From Chryseobacterium cupriresistens (GTDB lineage: Bacteria > Bacteroidota > Bacteroidia > Flavobacteriales > Weeksellaceae): a DNA stretch of 64,000 nucleotides. Shown one piece after another: positions 60,101 through 64,000 of this stretch. The stretch lies in NCBI RefSeq assembly GCF_046614675.1, contig NZ_JBKKJT010000004.1, positions 416,415-480,414 on the forward strand, given 5' to 3'. The translations under genes and the position numbers were made by a program. The notes under the pieces are model-generated. The model had not been told where the DNA came from and searched no databases. It saw nothing but the letters and a program-made list of their open reading frames with translations. Every line of letters starts with the position of its first letter. The stretch's first letter is position 1.

Positions 60101-63065
60101 TAAAAGTGTTTCGGATCTTAACCTTCAGTTTCAGCTGGTAGCATTTAATGATGTGAACACACAATCTGTTTCTTTAAAAATAAAAGACACAGAAAAACCT
60201 TTGAAAATAGAAACCATTACTTTCAGAGATAAGCTGGAACCTAACGTTAAAGAAAAATGGACGGTAAAAGTAACCGGAAATGACAAGGAAAAGATCAATG
60301 CTGAAGTATTGGCCAATATGTATGACATGTCTCTGGATCAGTTTGCAGCGAACAGTTACAGCTGGAGGAAATTGTATACACCATTTGTAATGGTAACTTC
60401 TTATGGAATAAGAAATTTTCTGGAACAGCAAAGCTATTATAAAAGATTAAGATATTTTGAAGACAGATATGTGCAGATGCCACAGTTTAATTGGTTTGAT
60501 GGAAATTATTATTCAATTTCAAGAGAAACCATTGTAGGAGTTAGCAATCAGGAAGGAATTGCACTACCCCCATCACCAATTGCAGGTGCCAAATTTAAAA
60601 CAGCAAGATCTGCCGTGGCAAAAGAAGCTGTGGTATTGAATGATAGTGCGATTGATCTCCTTGATTCAGGAAGACAATTGACGGAAGAGGAGAGAAAAAG
60701 ATATACAGACGTTCCTGGCTCTGTTGATGTAGAGAAAGACTTGGATAAAGTAGCTGTCCGCCAGAATCTGAATGAAACTGCATTCTTCTATCCGGATTTG
60801 AAAACCGATTCAGAAGGAAATGTCAACTTCGTGTTCACCTCTCCGGAAGCATTGACCAAGTGGAAACTGATGTTCCTTGCCCACACCAAAGATGCAAGAG
60901 CAGCTACGTTGGAAAAAGAAGTGGTAACGCAGAAAGAATTCTCAGTAACGCCAAACTATCCTAGATTCCTGAGAGAAGGAGACGAGTTGAATCTACAGTC
61001 GAAGTTATCCAATCTTACCGATAAAAAATTGAATGGTTCTGCCGAATTACAGATTCTGGATGCCTTTACCAATGAAAATATTTCTTCGAAGTTTGGGGTC
61101 ACTTCCGGAGTACAAAACTTCAATCTTAATGAAAACGGAAGCAGTGCGTTAACATGGAAATTAAAGGTTCCGGATGATGTTTCTTCTGTTATTTTCAAAG
61201 TGGTGGCCAAAGCGGGAGCTTATTCTGACGGAGAACAGCAAGCCATTGCTGTATTGCCTAACAGAATGCTTGTGACGGATGCTGTTCCGGTTTTTGTGAA
61301 AGAAGGCGAAACCAAAACATTTGTATTAGATAATCTTAAAAATAATACATCCACAACGGCTTCCAATGTTTCCAATACGTTGGAACTGACAACCAATCCG
61401 ATCTGGGAGATCATGTTTGCCCTTCCAAGTCTGAAAAATGACCAGAATAACTCTGCAGACGTAATCTTTAACAAATGGTTTGCAGATGTTTTGGCTTCGG
61501 AAATTTTCAAAGCCAATCCGAAAATGAAAACAGTTTTTGAAGAATATCAGAACAAAGGGCTATTACAATCAAATCTGGAAAAAAATCAGGAGTTGAAACA
61601 GTTGCTGCTTGAAGAAACTCCGTGGGTGCTGGAAAGTAAAAATGAGGGTGAGCAGATGCAGAAATTAGCGTTGTTATTTGATGTCAATACGATGAAAAAT
61701 TCTATCAATCAGGATTGGGATGATTTCAAAAAACTACAGAATCCTGATGGTGGCTTCTCATGGTATCCCGGCTATCCAAGTTCTTACGGAACGTCATTGT
61801 ATATCCTTAAAAACTTAGGAAAAATTAATTCATGGTTAAAAGATAATGTGAAGGATTATCAAAATGTAGATCAAAAAGTACTTGTTGCTAAATTGATCCA
61901 GTATGTAGATAATGAGGTGAATAAATATTTTGATGCAAAAAAAGGAAATGTCTGGAACAACTGGACGATGGATTATCTTGATACCAGAAACTACTGGGAG
62001 CAGCAATATCCTTTAAAAGGAAAAGGAGCTACCCTGAAAACGCTGGTAAAGCAAAAAGCCAAGACAGCTAAGATCACAGATTTTACATTCTTCGGACTTC
62101 ACCGTGCGGCATTATTGATGAACGATTATGGTCTGAAAGAGGTGTCAGATAAGTTAATGACTTACCTTAAAGAAACTTCCACAGATACCAAAACACAAGG
62201 AGTCTACTGGAAACAAAACCTGAATGATTGGGGATGGTTTGGTTCCAAAGTGGTCAACCATGCCGGAGCACTGGAAGCTTTCAACAAATTGAAAGCTAAT
62301 GATCAATCTTTTATTGAAGATATGAAGATCTGGCTGGTAACCCAAAAAGAAGTCAACTCATGGAGAAGCTCAAGAGGAACTGCTGAGGTGATCTTTACCA
62401 TTTTGAATTCAGGGAAATCATGGACTGGGGCTGAAAGTGATAAAGCAACGATTGTTTGGGGAGGAAAAGAACTGCTTCCTCAGACACAGGCAACTGGTTA
62501 TGTAAAATCAACCGTGAAACCGGAAGCTATAGATAAAAATTTAGCCACCGTAACGGTTACAAAACCTGGTCCCGGAATTGTGCAGGGAGGATTGTTCTGG
62601 CAGTATTACGAAGATCTCGATAAAATTAAATCTTCTGAAAATTATATTTCTGTAACCAAAGAACTTTATAAAAAAGTGAAAACGGTAAACGGAGAAGAAC
62701 TTCAGAAAATCTCAGTGGAAACCCCATTGAAAGTGGGAGATAAAGTAACTGTAAGGATGATTCTGAATACAGACAGAGCGATGGAGTTTATTCATATTAA
62801 AGATATGCGTGCAGCAGGATTTGAGCCTGTAGATGTATTATCCGGATATCAATGGAAAAATAATCTGGGCTACTATCAGTCGACCAAAGATGCTTCTACC
62901 AATTTCTATATTCAGTATATGCCGAAAGGAAAATATGTATTTGAATATGATGTAGTAGCCAATGCATCCGGAAAATTCTCCAATGGAATTACAACGATGC
63001 AGAATTATTACGCACCGCAGATGAATGCCCATACAAAAGGAAGTAATGTAACAATTTCAGAGTAA
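57141..63065 (+). CDS. Alpha-2-macroglobulin family protein, no thioester
   Basis: A 1974-aa exported protein (signal peptide MKRFSKIFLLLLVMLSFSTVSAQ; no lipobox). A helical front of about 300 residues is followed by macroglobulin domains; MG2 is at about 550 (FIDRGIYRPGQTVYFKVVNT). The A2M core is at about 1210-1260 (ETAFFYPDLKTDSEGNVNFV, YPRFLREGDELNLQSK). The thioester motif CxEQ is not present; the region that should hold it reads NPDGGFSWYPGYPSS. So it is a non-thioester, Bacteroidota-type macroglobulin. It probably traps or blocks proteases at the cell surface or periplasm. Ecotin follows, with about 150 bp and a terminator between. Confidence 0.9.
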   Translation: MKRFSKIFLLLLVMLSFSTVSAQKYYDTQWKKVAENSSKGAYKSNLPIILDIQKQAMKENNAFELIRSLKAEFSIVNQTVDDDQNDAASQFFKKLKEAEGKINGEGKLVYKVLLNGFFMDYYQQNSWKINGRTNINSQDVSQIETWSKLDFKNYLTKNFQELDQEKPEMRKISLEKYKNIFSETGDFAYFPTLADWYAVKKITFLSENNIFTKNELTANRTAINAMYDELIEQNTGNPKLYFMKEKITENCNFNHCKDKLQQLQNLLKSNVEGDYKVVIMGDIMDELVGKKPKEALALAAQAKSDYPKSAFLENIKSKEAQIVNPYLTLKYESQTQNDLPVHFVAQYKNVSEFTLNIYEVKDDFTSLLQYVQNSYSNTFGNLKKNLVRKETFQLPDPKDYQNHTTSLEVKPLPSGIYVAEFTVAGADMKDTDSRHNLYFLVSGNRIIYQSKTDRNPLSDELKLVNSENGKPLANESLRFYEFVSNTTLNKIEGTTNANGVFKFPSTDSKEYYRTFLIQQPKTNDFQIMQVYGNRGFVEDYNPNKQTRSTAQIFIDRGIYRPGQTVYFKVVNTRMNKEVEAVLSGLKQKITLLNTNSEEVSSQEFTTNEFGSYHGSFILPKGKLNGNFYLRIEGESTGYKNFRVEEYKRPKFEVTFAPVKEEYKYGQTIELKGKAVMFSGVPLSNTAVNYEIKKQNIRWRYFSWYPQNDDNENSILGEAKTNEKGEFTIRLELKKDEKLEGIQIDNYAVNASVTDINGETQTADTQLKVASVSHYIQAENISNTFTDENVKVKVETKNYNDQNLKKPYQVKLSKLTAPDRIFRDNFKSDVQNLPKYSKEEFISKFPHDLFDKNDEMKNWKTEKVLIERQQQPSADNSQAAASLDLGKLEAGDYQLELFNIEGKDTIKTSQYFSVWDKTVLKPTQKTFLTVIAPKEELPRGEKAKVYVFSAIPDALVNVFVQDGSGKTVSEVHQFKNGILEYTAEIPKDKSVSDLNLQFQLVAFNDVNTQSVSLKIKDTEKPLKIETITFRDKLEPNVKEKWTVKVTGNDKEKINAEVLANMYDMSLDQFAANSYSWRKLYTPFVMVTSYGIRNFLEQQSYYKRLRYFEDRYVQMPQFNWFDGNYYSISRETIVGVSNQEGIALPPSPIAGAKFKTARSAVAKEAVVLNDSAIDLLDSGRQLTEEERKRYTDVPGSVDVEKDLDKVAVRQNLNETAFFYPDLKTDSEGNVNFVFTSPEALTKWKLMFLAHTKDARAATLEKEVVTQKEFSVTPNYPRFLREGDELNLQSKLSNLTDKKLNGSAELQILDAFTNENISSKFGVTSGVQNFNLNENGSSALTWKLKVPDDVSSVIFKVVAKAGAYSDGEQQAIAVLPNRMLVTDAVPVFVKEGETKTFVLDNLKNNTSTTASNVSNTLELTTNPIWEIMFALPSLKNDQNNSADVIFNKWFADVLASEIFKANPKMKTVFEEYQNKGLLQSNLEKNQELKQLLLEETPWVLESKNEGEQMQKLALLFDVNTMKNSINQDWDDFKKLQNPDGGFSWYPGYPSSYGTSLYILKNLGKINSWLKDNVKDYQNVDQKVLVAKLIQYVDNEVNKYFDAKKGNVWNNWTMDYLDTRNYWEQQYPLKGKGATLKTLVKQKAKTAKITDFTFFGLHRAALLMNDYGLKEVSDKLMTYLKETSTDTKTQGVYWKQNLNDWGWFGSKVVNHAGALEAFNKLKANDQSFIEDMKIWLVTQKEVNSWRSSRGTAEVIFTILNSGKSWTGAESDKATIVWGGKELLPQTQATGYVKSTVKPEAIDKNLATVTVTKPGPGIVQGGLFWQYYEDLDKIKSSENYISVTKELYKKVKTVNGEELQKISVETPLKVGDKVTVRMILNTDRAMEFIHIKDMRAAGFEPVDVLSGYQWKNNLGYYQSTKDASTNFYIQYMPKGKYVFEYDVVANASGKFSNGITTMQNYYAPQMNAHTKGSNVTISE

Positions 63066-63081
63066 CTGATGAACATAGAAG

Positions 63082-63112
63082 ACTGTAGTAATTTTTTTTA
63101 CTACAGTTTTTT
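63082..63112 (+). terminator. Terminator of the macroglobulin gene
   Basis: ACTGTAGTAA / TTACTACAGT with a T loop, followed by TTTTTATTT. It separates the macroglobulin from ecotin. Confidence 0.8.
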
Positions 63113-63221
63113 ATTTCTAGATTTTTAATAAAAATAGAATAAAATCGAAAAATCAAACAATTGTTTAATTTGGAATGGTTTTTGGAATTAAGGTAATATC
63201 AATTAAAAAAATTATTAAAAG

Positions 63222-63710
63222 ATGAAATTTTCTAAAACTTTAATTACAGGATTGGTATTGATGGCCGGAGTAAATGCTTTTGCACAAAAGAAAGCAGAAA
63301 AGTTTGAAAAACTACAGATTGAAATGTTCCCGAAAGCAAAAGAAGGTTATAAACAAGTATATATTCAGCTTCCCGTAGCAAAAAACGAAAACGATTTAAA
63401 AGTTGAACTTTTTGTAGGTGCTGAAAAAATGTTAGACTGTAACAATTATTTCTTAATGGGAGAAATGAAAACCCAGGATCTTCAGGGATGGGGATACAAC
63501 TATTATGAAGTAGAATCCAAAGGAGAAACAGCAGGAACGTTGATGGCTTGTCTGGATAAAAAACTGACTAAAAAGTTTGTTACCTTAAAGCCCGAAATCG
63601 TAAGATACAACAGTAAACTTCCATTGGTGTTCTATGTACCGAAAGACATTGAAGTCCGTTACAGAATTTTACGTCCTGATGCTGCCATGAAAAAAGCAGT
63701 TCAAAAATAA
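63222..63710 (+). CDS. eco: Ecotin, periplasmic serine protease inhibitor
   Basis: A 162-aa protein with signal peptide MKFSKTLITGLVLMAGVNAFAQ and all hallmarks of ecotin: IEMFPKAKEGYKQVYIQLP, NDLKVELFVGAEKMLDCNN, LQGWGYNYYEVESKGE, TLMACLDKK and VRYNSKLPLVFYVPKDIEVR (one residue differs from the family). The disulfide pair is C73 and C110. The reactive loop is T106-L107-M108, so the P1 residue is Leu where E. coli ecotin has Met. This still fits a broad inhibitor of chymotrypsin-, elastase- and perhaps trypsin-like proteases. It stands next to the macroglobulin gene. Confidence 0.93.
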   Translation: MKFSKTLITGLVLMAGVNAFAQKKAEKFEKLQIEMFPKAKEGYKQVYIQLPVAKNENDLKVELFVGAEKMLDCNNYFLMGEMKTQDLQGWGYNYYEVESKGETAGTLMACLDKKLTKKFVTLKPEIVRYNSKLPLVFYVPKDIEVRYRILRPDAAMKKAVQK

Positions 63711-63733
63711 ATCAGTTTATTATAATGATACAG

Positions 63734-63763
63734 AAAACTCCTCACAGCGATGTGGGGAGTTTT
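63734..63763 (+). terminator. Terminator of the ecotin gene
   Basis: AAAACTCCTCACA, loop GCGA, TGTGGGGAGTTTT followed by CGTTTTTTT. 24 bp after the stop. Confidence 0.9.
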
Positions 63764-64000
63764 CGTTTTTTTCAGGGTAAAATAATTCGTCATGTCTTTG
63801 CTAAGTGAAACGCCCTTGCGAACGAATTCAAAGCTATCAACAATGCTTTTGCGAAGACTGCGTTGTACTTTTGGTTTCGGCTCCTATGTTTGCAAAAGAA
63901 TAAATTTACATACAAAGCAAAAGGGGTGAGAGAACAGTTTTGGCTAAATAACTCAGGAAGTATATTGTGCTTTAGAAATGTCCTCACTTCTTTATTCCTT
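63764..64000. other. Right edge, no gene supported
   Basis: A 65-aa minus-strand frame (63790-63987) is open but has no signal or family pattern; its bases look like the degenerate intergenic sequence common in this genus. I see nothing more. Confidence 0.4.

Noticed and set aside
63790..63987. A 65-codon minus-strand frame at the right edge
   Set aside because: No family likeness or regulatory signals; it looks like degenerate intergenic DNA.
1..64000. CRISPR arrays
   Set aside because: No evenly spaced identical repeats were seen on either strand; the repeats found are dispersed or 8-bp tandem.

Overview
The window is about 64 kb of a low-GC Bacteroidota chromosome, most likely Chryseobacterium or a close relative in the Weeksellaceae. 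The evidence is the TTG / 18-20 nt / TAnnTTTG promoters ahead of several genes, signal peptides ending ...AQ followed by a VGINT motif, a double-glycine bacteriocin-like peptide, DUF2911, DUF721 and PIG-L proteins of Bacteroidota type, and a tRNA-Arg(ACG). Gene content is mostly chromosomal, with accessory stretches at about 28.2-32.5 kb and 42.3-50.2 kb.

Layout. 1-5.2 kb: a tripartite RND efflux operon (adaptor, inner-membrane pump, partial outer-membrane factor) and a small upstream gene. 5.6-13.8 kb: a secreted ADGF-type adenosine deaminase, an AlkX/YcaQ-type DNA glycosylase, a Core-2/I-branching glycosyltransferase, a one-domain DEAD-box protein next to a cold-shock protein, a MaoC-like hydratase, a GNAT remnant and a 556-aa protein of unknown function. 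13.9-20.2 kb: a lipoprotein, a VGINT surface protein, a small membrane protein and an MG2/TonB-plug protein. 20.5-25.2 kb: egtD, egtB and a two-gene ABC importer of EgtUV architecture, packed as one operon that joins ergothioneine synthesis to uptake. 25.3-28.2 kb: small stress-type genes and an integral-membrane alkaline-ceramidase homologue. 28.2-32.5 kb: an AT-rich minus-strand block of unrecognised genes (an RteC-like protein, two small membrane proteins, a 43-aa basic peptide and an XRE-type regulator). A 24-bp perfect palindrome lies upstream of the regulator, and the same half-site pair recurs upstream of the 43-aa gene.

33.2-39.7 kb: another VGINT protein and an operon of PIG-L deacetylase, a 34-aa membrane microprotein, a sodium:solute symporter and a DUF2911 protein. 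39.8-42.3 kb: a SUKH-like protein, a SnoaL-like protein, and an SDR gene divergent from an HxlR regulator. 43.5-50.2 kb: a TPR/transmembrane/HTH regulator fused to a decayed VGINT N-terminus, a decayed second regulator, four tandem intact VGINT genes, one more decayed VGINT gene, and a tRNA-Arg with a possible recombinase remnant at its 3' end. 50.3-64 kb: a metal/cofactor binding protein, MtgA, a Gcr-family membrane protein, a bacteriocin-like peptide, DUF721, a frameshifted 23S-IVP-type gene, RecF, a UbiA-like protein, an alpha-2-macroglobulin and an ecotin.

The main biological threads are: (i) ergothioneine synthesis plus dedicated import in one operon; (ii) a family of secreted VGINT proteins (six intact, two decayed), with all three copies of a MITE-like intergenic repeat lying 160-300 bp upstream of a family start and with TPR-HTH regulators beside the largest cluster; (iii) the XRE/palindrome-controlled unknown island; (iv) a lipid and envelope theme (ceramidase-like enzyme, two protease inhibitors). 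Functions are read from motifs and neighbours only; no database search was possible.
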